Shown here: in pieces, positions 10,901 to 22,000 of the stretch | Numbering within the stretch: the first letter of the stretch is position 1 | Layout: the number at the start of each line of letters is the position of its first letter | Assembly (NCBI GenBank): GCA_029207755.1 | Contig: JARCOQ010000200.1 | Location: 62,001 to 126,000, forward strand | Reading direction: 5' to 3' | Origin: Chamaea fasciata | Taxonomy: Eukaryota > Chordata > Aves > Passeriformes > Sylviidae | Length of the DNA: 64,000 nucleotides | Notes under the pieces: model-generated | Told to the model about the DNA's origin: nothing | What the model saw: the letters and a program-made list of their open reading frames with translations, nothing else | The model's database searches: none | Position numbers and translations under genes: made by a program

Positions 10901-13900
10901 GCCGAGGCCAGTTGCCGGGCTGAGGGAGTTGGGCACAAAGGATGGGCTGTTTCCAGGGGTAAATAAAGTCAGCTGCCCAGGTGCCTGATGTCAGTTTGTA
11001 GGAGGCCTTTGGCCCTCCAAGGGAAGCTAGTCATCCTGCTTGTGGCAGCTTGCATCTGGAAGAAATGCTGTTCCGTTCGGGATTGTAGGTGGCCAAGGCC
11101 AGGCGCCCGGCAGAGGGAGTTGGGCACAAAGGATGGGCTATTTCCAGGGGTAAGTAAAGTCAGCTGCCCAGGTGCCTGATGTCAGTTTGTAGGAGACCTT
11201 TGGCCCTCCAAGGGAAGCTAGTCTTCCTGCTTGTGGCAGCTTGCATCTGGAAGAAATGCTGTTCCGTTCGGGATTGTAGGTGGCCGAGGCCAGGCGCCCG
11301 GCAAACGGAGTTGGGCACAAAGGATGGCCTGTTTCCAGGGGTAAGTAAAGTCAGCTGCCCAGGTGCCTGATGTCAGTTTGTAGGAGGCCTTTGGTCCTCC
11401 AAGGGCAGCGAGGCTTCCAGTTTGTGGCAGCTTGCATCTGGAAGAAATCCTGTTCCGTTCAGGATTGTAGGTGGCCGAGGCCAGGTGCTCAGCAGAGGGA
11501 GTTGGGCACAAATGATGGTTTTTTTCATGAGGAAAGTAAAGTCAGATGCCCAAGTGCCTGATGTCAGTTTGTAGGAGGCCTTTGGTCCTCCATGGGAAGC
11601 CAGGCTTCCAGCTAGTAGCAGCTTGCATCAGGAAGAAATCCTGTTCCTTTCGGGATATTAGGTGGCCAAGGCCAGGGGCCCGGCAGAGCGAGTTGGGCAC
11701 AAAAGATGGCCTGTTTCCAGGGGTAAGTAAAGTCCGCTGCCCAGGTGCCTGATGTCAGTTTGTAGGAGGCCTTTGGCCCTCCAAGTGAAGCCACGTTTCC
11801 AGCTTGTGGCAGCTTGCATCTGGAAGAACTCCTGTTCCGTTCGGGATTGTAGGTGGCCGAGGCCAGGTGCCCGGCAGGGGGAGTTGGGCACAAAGGATGG
11901 CCTGTTTCCAGGGGTAAGTAAAGTCAGCTGCCCAGGTGCCTGATGTCAGTTTGTAGGAGGCCTTTGGCCCTCTAAGGGAAGCCAGGCTTCCAGTTTGTGG
12001 CAGCTTGTATCTGGAAGAAATCCTGTTAAGTTCGGTATTGTAGGTGGCCGAGGCCTGGTGCCCGGCAGAGGGAGTTGGGCACAAAGGATGGGCTGTTTCC
12101 AGGGGTAAGTAAAGTCAGCTGCCCAGGTGCCTGATGTCAGTTTTTAGGAGGCCTTTGGCCCTCCAAGGGAAGCCAGTCTTCCAGCTTGTGGCAGCTTGCA
12201 TCTGGAAGAAATGCTGTTCCGTTCGGGATTGTAGGTGGCCGAGGCCAGGTGCCCGGCAGAGGGAGTTGGGCACAAATGATGGCCTTTTTCATGAGGAAAG
12301 TAAAGTCAGCTGCCCAGGTGCCTGATGTCAGTTTGTAGGAGGCCTTTGGTCCTCCATGGGAAGCCAGGCTTCCAGCTAGTAGCAGCTTGCATCGGGAAGA
12401 AATCCTGTTCCGTTCGGGATTGTAGGTGGCCAAGGCCAGGTGCCCGGCAGAGGGAGTTGGGCACAAAAGATGGCCTGTTTCCAGGGGTAAGTAAAGTCAG
12501 CAGCCAAGGTGCCTGATGTCAGTTTGTAGGAGGCCTTTGGCCCTCCAAGGGAAGCCACGTTTCCAGCTTGTGGCAGCTTGCATCTGGAAGAAATGCTGTT
12601 CCGTTCGGGACTGTAGGTGGCCGTAGCAGGGTGCCCGGCTGAGGCAGTTGGGCACAAATGATGACCTGTTTCCAGGGGTAAGTAAGGTCAGCTGCCCAGG
12701 TGCCTGATGTCAGTTTGTAGGAGGCCTTTGGCCCTCGATGGGAAGCCAGGTTTCCTGCTTGTGGCAGCATGCATCTGGAAGAAATGCTGTTCCGTTCGGG
12801 ATTGTAGGTGGCCGAGGCCAGGTGCCCGGCAGAGGGGGTTGGGCACAAAGGATGGGCTGTTTCCAGAAGTAACTAAAGTCAGCTGCCCAGGTGCCTGAGG
12901 GCAGTTTGTAGGAGGCCTTTGGCCCTCCATGGGAAGCCAGGCTTCCTGCTTCTGGCAGCTTGCATCAGGAAGGAATGCTGTTTCGTTCGGGATTGTAGGT
13001 GTCCGAGACCAGGTGCCCGGCAGAGGGAGTTGGGCACAAAGGATGTCCTGTTTAGAGGGGTAAGTAAAGTCAGCTGCCCACGTTCCTGATATCAGTTTGT
13101 CGGAGGCCTTTGGCCATCCAAGGGAAGCCAGGCTTCCTGCTTGTGGCAGCTTGCATCTGGAAGAAATCCTGTTCCGTTCAGGATTGTAGGCGGCCGAGGC
13201 CTGGTGCCCGGCAGAGGGAGCGGGGAAGAAAGGATGGGCTGAATCCAGGGGTAAGTAAAGTCAGCTGCCCAGGTTCCTGATGTCAGTTTGTAGGAGGCCT
13301 TTGGCCCTCCAAGGGAAGCCATTCTTCCAGCTTGTAGCAGCTTGCATCTGGAAGAAATGCTGTTCCGTTCGGGATTGTAGGTGGCCGAGGCCAGGTGCCC
13401 GGCAGAGGGAGTTGGGCACAAACGATGGGCTGTTTCCAGGGGTAAGTAAAGTCAGCTGCCCAGGTGCCTGATGTCAGTTTGTAGGAGGCCTTTGGTCCTC
13501 CAAGGGCAGCCAGGCTTCCAGTTTGTGGCAGCTTGCATCTGAAAGAAATCCTGTTCCTTTCGGGATTGTAGGTGGCCAAGGCCAGGTGCCCGGCAGAGGG
13601 AGTTGGGCACAAAAGATGGCCTGTTTCCAGGGGTAAGTAAAGTCCGCTGCCCAGGTGCCTGATGTCAGTTTGTAGGAGGCCTTTAGCCCTCCAAGTAAAG
13701 CCATGTTTCCAGATTGTGGCAGCTTGCATCTGGAAGAACTCCTGTTCCGTTCGGGATTGTAGGTGGCCGAAGCTGTGGGACCGGCAGAGGGAGTTGGGCA
13801 CAAAGGATGGCCTGTTTCCAGGGGTAAGTAAAGTCAGCTGCCCAGGTGCCTGATGTCAGTTTGTAGAAGGCCTTTGGCCCTCCAAGGGAAGCAAGTCTTC

Positions 13901-15157
13901 CTGTTCAAGGCAGCTTGCATCTGGAAGAAATGCTGTTCCGTTCGGGATTGTAGGTGGGCGAGGCGTAGTGCCCGGCAGAGGGAGTTGGGCACAAAGGATG
14001 GGCTGTTTCCAGGGGTAAGTAAAGTCAGCTCCCCTGGTGCCTGATGTCAGTTTGTAGGAGGCCTTTGGCCCTCCAAGGAAAGCTAGTCTTCCTGTTCAAG
14101 GCAGCTTGCATCTGGAAGAAATGCTGTTCCGTTCGGGATTGTAGGTGGCCGAGGCCAGTTGCCGGGCTGAGGGAGTTGGGCACAAAGGATGGCCTGTTTC
14201 CAGGGGTAAGTAAAGTCAGCTGCCCAGGTGCCTGATGTCAGTTTGTAGGAGGCCATTGGCCCTCCAAGTGAAGCGACGTTTCCAGCTTGTGGCAGCTTGC
14301 ATCTGGAAGAAATCCTGTTCCGTTCGGGATTTTAGGTGCCAGAAGCTGTCGGCCTGGCAGAGGGAGTTGGGCACAAAGGATGGCCTGTTTCCAGGGGTAA
14401 GTAAAGTCAGCTGCCCAGGTGCCTGATGTCAGTTTATAGGAGGCCTTTGGCCCTCCAAGGGAAGCCAGTCTTCCAGTTTGTGGCAGCTTGCATCTGGAAG
14501 AAATGCTGTTCCGTTCGGAATTGTAGGTGACCGAGGCCAGGTGCCCGGCAGAGGGAGTTGGGCACAAAGGATGGCCTGCTTCCAGGGGTAAGTAAAGTCA
14601 GCTGCCCAGGTGCCTGATGTCAGTTTGTAGGAGGCCTTTAGCCCTCCAAGTGAAGCCACGTTTCCAGCTTGTGGCAGCTTGCATCTGGAAGAACTCCTGT
14701 TCCGTTCGGGATTGTAGGTGGCCGAAGCTGTGGGACCGGCAGAGGGAGTTGGGCACAAAAGGTGGCCTGTTTCCAGGGGTAAGTAAAGTCAGCTGCCCAG
14801 GTGCCTGATGTCAGTTTGTAGGAGGCCTTCGGCCCTCCAAGGGAAGCAAGTCTTCCTGTTCAAGGCAGCTTGCATCTGGAAGAAATCCTGTTCCGTTTGG
14901 GATTGTAGGTGGCCGAGGCCTGGTGCCCGGCAGAGGGAGTTGAGCACAAAGGATGGCCTGTTTTCAAAGGTAAGTAAAGTCAGCTGCCCAGGTGCCTGAT
15001 GTCAGTTTGTAGGAGGCCTTTGGCCCTCCATGGGAAACCAGGCTTCCTGCTTGTGGCAGCTTGCATCAGGAAGGAATGCTGTTTCGTTCGGGATTGTAGG
15101 TGGCCGAGAGCAGGTGCCCGGCAGAGGGAGTTGGGCACAAATGATGTCCTGTTTAGA

Positions 15158-15166
15158 AAGGTAAGT
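15158..15166 (+). other. Full-consensus 5' splice-site match AAG|GTAAGT
   Basis: Most units read GGG|GTAAGT. The TTTAGAAAGG tail subtype gives the complete consensus AAG|GTAAGT. Other copies are at 14,967, 19,742, 25,662, 29,290, 31,009, 35,593, 37,885, 39,604 and 42,084. These are sequence matches only; no exon or gene structure is implied. Confidence 0.4.
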
Positions 15167-16335
15167 AAAGTCAGCTGCCCACGTGCCTGATGTCAGTTTG
15201 TCGGAGTCCTTTGGCCCTCCAAGGGAAGCCAGGCTTCCTGCTTGTGGCAGCTTGCATCTGGAAGAAATCCTGTTCCGTTCAGGATTGTAGGCGGCCGAGG
15301 CCAGGTGCCCGGCAGAGGGAGTTGGGCACAAAGGATGGGCTGTTTCCAAGGGTAAGGAAAGTCAGCTGCCCAGGTGCCTGATGTCATTCTGTAGGAGGCC
15401 TTTGGCCCTCCAAGGGAAGCCATTCTTCCAGCTTGTGGCAGCTTGCATCAGGAAGAAATGCTGTTCCGTTCGGGAGTGTAGGTGGCCGAGGCCAGGTGCC
15501 CGGCAGAGGGAGTTGGGCACAAATGATGGCCTTTTTCATGAGGAAAGTAAAGTCAGCTGCCCAAGTGCCTGATGTCAGTTTGTAGGAGGCCTTTGGTCCT
15601 CCATGGGATGCCAGGCTTCCAGCTAGTAGCAGCTTGCATCGGGAAGAAATCCTGTTCCGTTCGGGATTGTAGGTGGCCAAGGCCAGGTGCCCGGCAGAGG
15701 GAGTTGGGCACAAAGGATGGGCTGTTTCCAGGGGTAAGTAAAGTCAGCTGCCCAGGTGCCTGATGTCAGTTTGTAGGAGGCCTTTGGCCCTCCAAGGGAA
15801 GCCACGTTTCCAGCTTGAGGCAGCTTGCATCTGGAAGAACTCCTGATCCGTTCGGGATTGTAGGTGGTTGAGGCCAGGTGCCCGGCAGGGGGAGTTGGGC
15901 ACAAAGGATGGTTTGTTTCCAGGGGTAAGTAAAGTCAGCTGCCCAGGTGCCTGATGTCAGTTTGTAGGAGGCCTTTGGCCCTCCAAGAGAAGCCAGGCTT
16001 CCTGCTTGTGGCAGCTTGCATCTGGAAGAAATGCTGTTCCGTTCGAGACTGTAGGTGGCCGGAGCAGGGTGCCCGGCTGAGGCAGTGGGGCACAAAGGAT
16101 GGCCTGTTTCCAGGGGTAAGTAAGGTCAGCTGCCCAGGTGCCTGATGTCAGTTTGTAGGAGGCCTTTGGCCCTCCAAGTGAAGCGACGTTTCCAGCTTGT
16201 GGCAGCTTGCATCTGGAAGAAATGCTGTTCCGTTCGGGATTTTATGTGGCAGAAGCTGTGGGCCCGGCAGAGGGAGTTGGGCACATAGGATGGCCTGTTT
16301 CCAGGGGTAAGTAAAGTCAGCTGCTCAGGTGCCTG

Positions 16336-16526
16336 AAGTCAGTTTGTAGGAGGCATTTGGCCCTCCATGGGAAGCCAGGCTTCCAGTTTGTGGCAGCTTG
16401 CATCTGGAAGAAATGCTGTTCCGTTCGGGATTGTAGTTGGCCGAGGCCAGGTGCCCGGCAGAGGGAGTTGGGCACAAATGATGGCCTGTTGCATGAGGAA
16501 AGTAAAGTCAGCTGCCCAGGTGCCTG
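16336..16526. repeat. Single unit present here but deleted in the paralogous block
   Basis: In block D1 this unit (anchor changed to GAAGTC) lies between the CTGCTCAGG junction and the CCCCGCTTCC unit. In the partner at 32,175-32,190 the CTGCTCAGG end joins the CCCCGCTTCC unit directly. That is an in-register loss of exactly 191 bp. The deleted form is also found before 38,299 and 42,689, so it was amplified later. Confidence 0.7.
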
Positions 16527-19009
16527 ATGTCAGTTTGTAGGAGGCCTTTGGCCCTCCATGGGAAGCCCCGCTTCCAGCTTGTGGGAGCTTGCATCTGGAA
16601 GAAATCCTGTTCCGTTCGGGAGTGTAGGTGGCCGAGGCCTGGTGCCTGGCAGAGGGGGTTGGGCACAAAGGATGTCCTGTTTCCAGGGGTAAGTAAAGTC
16701 AGCTGCCCAGGTGCCTGATGTCAGTTTGTAGGAGGCCTTTGGCCCTCCAAGGGAAGCCACGTTTCCAGATTGTGGCAGCTTGCATCTGGAAGAACTCCTG
16801 TTCCGTTCGGGATTGTAGATGGCCGAAGCTGTGGGACGGGCAGAGGGAGTTGGGCACAAAGGATGGGCTGTTTCCAGGGGTAAGTAAAGTCAGCTACCCA
16901 GGTGCCTGATGTCAGTTTGTAGGAGGCCTTTGGCCCTCCAAGGGAAGCAAGTCTTCCTGTTCAAGGCAGCTTGCATCTGGAAGAAATCCTGTTCCGTTCG
17001 GGATTGTAGGTGGCCGAGGCCTGGTGCCCGGCAGAGGGAGTTGGGCACAAAGGATGGCCTGTTTCCAGGGGTAAGTAAAGTCAGCTGCCCAGGTGCCTGA
17101 TGTCAGTTTGTAGGAGGCCTTTGGCCCTCCAAGTGAAGCGACGTTTCCAGCTTGTGGCAGCTTGCTTCTAGAAGAACTCCTGTTCCGTTCGGGATTGTAG
17201 GTGGTCGAGGCCAGGTGCCCGGTAGAGGGCGTTGGACACAAAGGATGGCCTGTTTCCAGGGGTAAGTAAAGTCAGCTGCCCAGGTGCCTGATGTCAGTTT
17301 GTAGGTGACCTTTGGCCCTCCAAACGAAGCACGTCTCCCAGTATGTGGCAGCTTGCATCTGGAAGAAATCCTGTTCCGTTTGGGATTGTACGTGGCCAAG
17401 GCCAGGTGCCCGGCTGAGGGAGTTGGGCACAAAGGATGGGCTGTTTCCAGGGGTAAGTAAAGTCAGCTGCCCAGGTGCCTGATGTCAGTTTGTAGGAGGC
17501 CTTTGGCCCTCCATGGGAAGCCAGGTTTCCTGCTTGTGGCAGCTTGCATCTGGAAGAAATCCTGTTCCGTTCGGGATTGTAGGTGGGCGAGGCCTGGTGC
17601 CCGGCAGAGGGAGTTGGGCACAAAGGATGGGTTGTTTCCAGGGGTAAGTAAAGTCAGCTGCCCAGGTGCCTGATGTCAGTTTGTAGGAGGCCTTTGGCCC
17701 TCCAAGGGAAGCTAGTCTTCCTGTTCAAGGCAGCTTGCATCTGGAAGAAATCCTGTTCCGTTCGAGATTGTAGGTGGCCGAGGCCAGTTGCCGGGCTGAG
17801 GGAGTTGGGCACAAAGGATGGCCTGTTTCCAGAAGTAACTAAAGTCAGCTGCCCAGGTGCCATAGGGCAGTTTGTAGGAGGCCTTTGGCCCTCCATGGGA
17901 AGCCAGGCTTCCTGCTTCTGGCAGCTTGCATCAGGAAGGAATGCTGTTTCGTTCGGGATTGTAGGTGTCCGAGACCAGGTGCCCGGCAGAGGGAGTTGGG
18001 CACAAAGGATGTCCTGTTTAGAGGGGTAAGTAAAGTCAGCTGCCCACGTTCCTGTTGTCAGTTTGTCGGAGGCCTTTGGCCATCCAAGGGAAGCCAGGCT
18101 TCCTGCTTGTGGCAGCTTGCATCTGGAAGAAATCCTGTTCCGTTCAGGATTGTAGGCGGCCGAGGCCTGGTGCCCGGCAGAGGGAGCGGGGAAGAAAGGA
18201 TGGGCTGAATCCAGGGGTAAGTAAAGTCAGCTGCCCAGGTTCCTGATGTCAGTTTGTAGGAGGTCTTTGGCCCTCCAAGTGAAGCGACGTTTCCAGCTTG
18301 CGGCAGCTTGCATCTGGAAGAACTCCTGTTCCGTTTAGGATTGTAGGTGGTCGAGGCCAGGTGCCCGGCAGAGGGAGTTGGGCATAAAGGATGGCCTGTT
18401 TCCAGGGGTAAGTAAAGTCAGCTGCCCAGGTGCCTGATGTCAGTTTGTAGGTGACCTTTGGCCCTCCAAACGAAGCACGTCTTCCAGTTTGTGGCAGCTT
18501 GCATCTGGAAGAAATCCTGTTCCGTTTGCGATTGTACGTGGCCGAGGCCAGGTGCCCGGCAGAGGGAGTTGGGCAAAAAGGATGGTCTGTTTCCAGGGGT
18601 AAGTAAATGCAGCTGCCCAGGTGCCTGATGTCAGTTTGTAGGAGGCCATTGGCCCTCCAAATGAAGCGACGTTTCCAGCTTGTGGCAGCTTGCATCTGGA
18701 AGAAATCCTGTTCCGTTCCGGATTTTAGGTGCCAGAAGCTGTGGGCCTGGCAGAGGGAGTTGGGCACAAAGGATGGCCTGTTTCCAGGGGTAAGTAAAGT
18801 CAGCTGCCCAGGTGCCTGATGTCAGTTTATAGGAGGCCTTTGGCCCTCCAAGGGAAGCCAGTCTTCCAGTTTGTGGCAGCTTGCATCTGGAAGAAATGCT
18901 GTTCCGTTCGGAATTGTAGGTGACCGAGGCCAGGTGCCCGGCAGAGGGAGTTGGGCACAAAGGATGGGCTGTTTCCAGGGGTAAGTAAAGTCAGCTGCCC
19001 AGGTGCCTG

Positions 19010-22000
19010 ATGTCAGTTTGTAGGAGGCCTTTAGCCCTCCAAGTGAAGCCACGTTTCCAGCTTGTGGCAGCTTGCATCTGGAAGAACTCCTGTTCCGTTC
19101 GGGATTGTAGGTGGCCGAAGCTGTGGGACCGGCAGAGGGAGTTGGGCACAAAGGGTGGCCTGTTTCCAGGGGTAAGTAAAGTCAGCTGCCCAGGTGCCTG
19201 ATGTCAGTTTGTAGGAGGTCTTTGGCCCTCCAAGGGAAGCAAGTCTTCCTGTTCAAGGCAGCTTGCATCTGGAAGAAATCCTGTTCCGTTTGGGATTGTA
19301 GGTGGCCGAGGCGAGGTGCCCGGCAGAGGGAGTTGAGCACAAAGGATGGCCTGTTTCAAGGGGTAAGTAAAGTCAGCTGCCCAGGTGCCTGATGTCAGTT
19401 TGTAGGAGGCCTTTGGCCCTCCTAGGGAAGCTAGTCTTCCTGTTCAAGGCAGCTTGCATCTGGAAGAAATCCTGTTCCGTTCGGGATTGTAGGTGGCCGA
19501 GGCCAGGTGCCCGGCAGAGGGAGTTGAGCACAAAGGATGGCCTGTTTCCAGGGGTAAGTAAACTCAGCTGCCCAGGTGCCTGATGTCAGTTTGTAGGAGG
19601 CCTTTGGCCCTCCATGGGAAACCAGGCTTCCTGCTTGTGGCAGCTTGCATCAGGAAGGAATGCTGTTTCGTTCGGGATTGTAGGTGGCCGAGAGCAGGTG
19701 CCCGGCAGAGGGAGTTGGGCACAAATGATGTCCTGTTTAGAAAGGTAAGTAAAGTCAGCTGCCCACGTGCCTGATGTCAGTTTGTCGGAGTCGTTTGGCC
19801 CTCCAAGGGAAGCCAGGCTTCCTGCTTGTGGCAGCTTGCATCTGGAAGAAATCCTGTTCCGTTCAGGATTGTAGGCAGCCGAGGCCAGGTGCCCGGCAGA
19901 GGGAGTTGGGCACAAAGGATGGGCTGTTTCCAGGGGTAAGGAAAGTCAGCTGCCCAGGTGCCTGATGTCAGTCTGTAGGAGGCCTTTGGCCCTCCAAGGG
20001 AAGCCATTCTTCCAGCTTGTGGCAGCTTGCATCAGGAAGAAATGCTGTTCCGTTCGGGAGTGTAGGTGGCCGAGGCCAGGTGCCCGGCAGAGGGAGTTGG
20101 GCACAAATGATGGCCTTTTTCATGAGGAAAGTAAAGTCAGCTGCCCAAGTGCCTGATGTCAGTTTGTAGGAGGCCTTTGGTCCTCCATGGGATGCCAGGC
20201 TTCCAGCTAGTAGCAGCCTTCATCGGGAAGAAATCCTGTTCCGTTCGGGATTGTAGGTGGCCAAGGCCAGGTGCCCGGCAGAGGGAGTAGGGCACAAAGG
20301 ATGTCCTGTTTCCAGGGGTAAGTAAAGTCAGCTGCCCAGGTGCCTGATGTCAGTTTGTAGGAGGCCTTTGGCCCTCCAAGAGAAGCCAGGCTTCCTGCTT
20401 GTGGCAGCTTGCATCTGGAAGAAATGCTGTTCCGTTCGGGACTGTAGGTGGCCGGAGCAGGGTGCCCGGCTGAGGCAGTGGGGCACAAAGGATGGCCTGT
20501 TTCCAGGGGTAAGTAAGGTCAGCTGCCCAGGTGCCTGATGTCAGTTTGTAGGAGGCCTTTGGCCCTCCAAGGGAAGCCAGGTTTCCTACTTGTGGCAGCT
20601 TGCATCTGGAAGAAATCCTATTCCGTTCTGGATTGTAGGTGGTCGAAGCTGTTGGACCGGCAGAGGGAGTTGGGCACAAAGGATGGCCTGTTTCCAGGGG
20701 TAAGTAAAGTCAGCTGCCCAGGTGCCTGATGTCAGTTTGTAGGAGGCCTTTGGCCCTCCAAGGGAAGCAAGTCTTCCTGTTCAAGGCAGCTTGCATCTGG
20801 AAGAAATGCTGTTCCGTTCGGGATTGTAGGTGGCCTAGCCCAGTTGCGCGGATGAGAGAGTTCGGCACAAAGGATGTCCTGTTTCCAGAAGTAAGTAATG
20901 TCAGCTGCCCAGGTGCCTGATGTCAGTTTGTAGGAGGCCTTTGGCCCTCCATGGGAAGCCAGGCTTCCTGCTTGTGGCAGCTTGCATCTGGAAGAAATCC
21001 TGTTGCGTTAGAGATTGTAGGTGGCCGAAGCCTGGTGCCCGGCAGAGGGAGTTGGGCACAAATGATGGCCTGTTTCATGAGGAAAGTAAAGTCAGCTGCC
21101 AAGGTGCCTGATGTCAATTTTTAGGAGGCCTTTGGCCCTCCATGGGAAGCTAGTCTTCCAGTTTTTGGCAGTTTGCATCTGGAAGAAATCCTGTTCCGTT
21201 CGGGATTGTAGGTGGCCGAGGCCAGGTGCCCGGCAGAGGGAGTTGGGCACAAAGGATGGCCTGTTTCCAGGGGTAAGTAAAGTCAGCTGCCCAGGTGCCT
21301 GATGTCAGTTTGTAGGAGGCCTTTGGCCCTCCAAGTGAAGCGACGTTTCCAGCTTGCGGCAGCTTGCATCTAGAAGACCTCCTGTTCCGTTTAGGATTGT
21401 AGGTGGTCGAGGCCAGGTGCCCGGCAGAGGGAGTTGGGCACAAAGGATGGCCTGTTTCCAGGGGTAAGTAAAGTCAGCTGCCCAGGTGCCTGATGTCAGT
21501 TTGTAGGTGACCTTTGGCCCTCCAAACGAAGCACGTCTTCCAGTTTGTGGCAGCTTGCATCTGGAAGAAATCCTGTTCCGTTTGGGATTGTACGTGGCCG
21601 AGGCGAGGTGCCCGGCAGAGGGAGTTGGGCAAAAAGGATGGTCTGTTTCCAGGGGTAAGTAAAGTCAGCTGCCCAGGTGCCTGATGTCAGTTTGTAGGAG
21701 GCCTTTGGCCCTCCATGGGAAGCCAGGTTTCCTGCTTGTGGCAGCTTGCATCTGGAAGAAATCCTGTTCCGTTCGGGATTGTAGGTGGGCGAGGCGTAGT
21801 GCCCGGCAGAGGGAGTTGGGCACAAAGGATGGCCTGTTTCCAGGGGTAAGTAAAGTCAGCTCCCCTGGTGCCTGATGTCAGTTTGTAGGAGGCCTTTGGC
21901 CCTCCAAGGAAAGCTAGTCTTCCTGTTCAAGGCAGCTTGCATCTGGAAGAAATGCTGTTCCGTTCGGGATTGTAGGTGGCCGAGGCCAGTTGCCGGGCTG

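Larger units (their letters stand above)
1..12700. repeat. Satellite domain 1: diverged units with 12/13-unit periodicity
   Basis: Units here are more varied than further right. HindIII-subtype copies (AAGCTTGTCTTCCAG) dominate the first 2.4 kb, at 106, 679, 1061, 1252, 1443 and 2207, and the pair at 1252 and 1443 is nearly identical. Homologies are short and spaced 2481-2482 bp (13 units) or about 2291 bp (12 units). One marker is a unit starting ATGACATTTTGTAGG, present at 1061 and 3543, 2482 bp apart. Single-base deletions occur near 2898, 3888, 5379, 7596 and 10177. Inference: this is older or less recently homogenised satellite. The left boundary lies outside the window, and no non-satellite sequence is present. 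Confidence 0.75.
14235..19200. repeat. Long block D1 (about 26 units, partner at 30086-35050)
   Basis: Unit order and rare markers match the block 15,851 bp downstream: GTGCCAGAAGCTGT, the pair GCTGTGGGACCGGC with AAGCAAGTCTTCCTG, the CATCAGGAAGGAATG unit, CCATAGGGCAG, GAGCGGGGAAGAAAGG and TTGCGATTGTACG. Two differences in unit content are visible. A unit at 16336-16526 is absent from the partner. The four units 16909-17672 correspond to five units at 32569-33523, of mostly different subtypes. Confidence 0.85.

Noticed and set aside
13283..13801. 172-codon minus-strand frame, repeated at 23,214, 29,134 and 18,249
   Set aside because: Its recurrence follows duplication of the satellite blocks, not conservation of a protein.
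15082..15093. Functional CENP-B box
   Set aside because: The required pattern NTTCGNNNNANNCGGGN is not met on either strand of the usual unit; only a version with the centre deleted is present.
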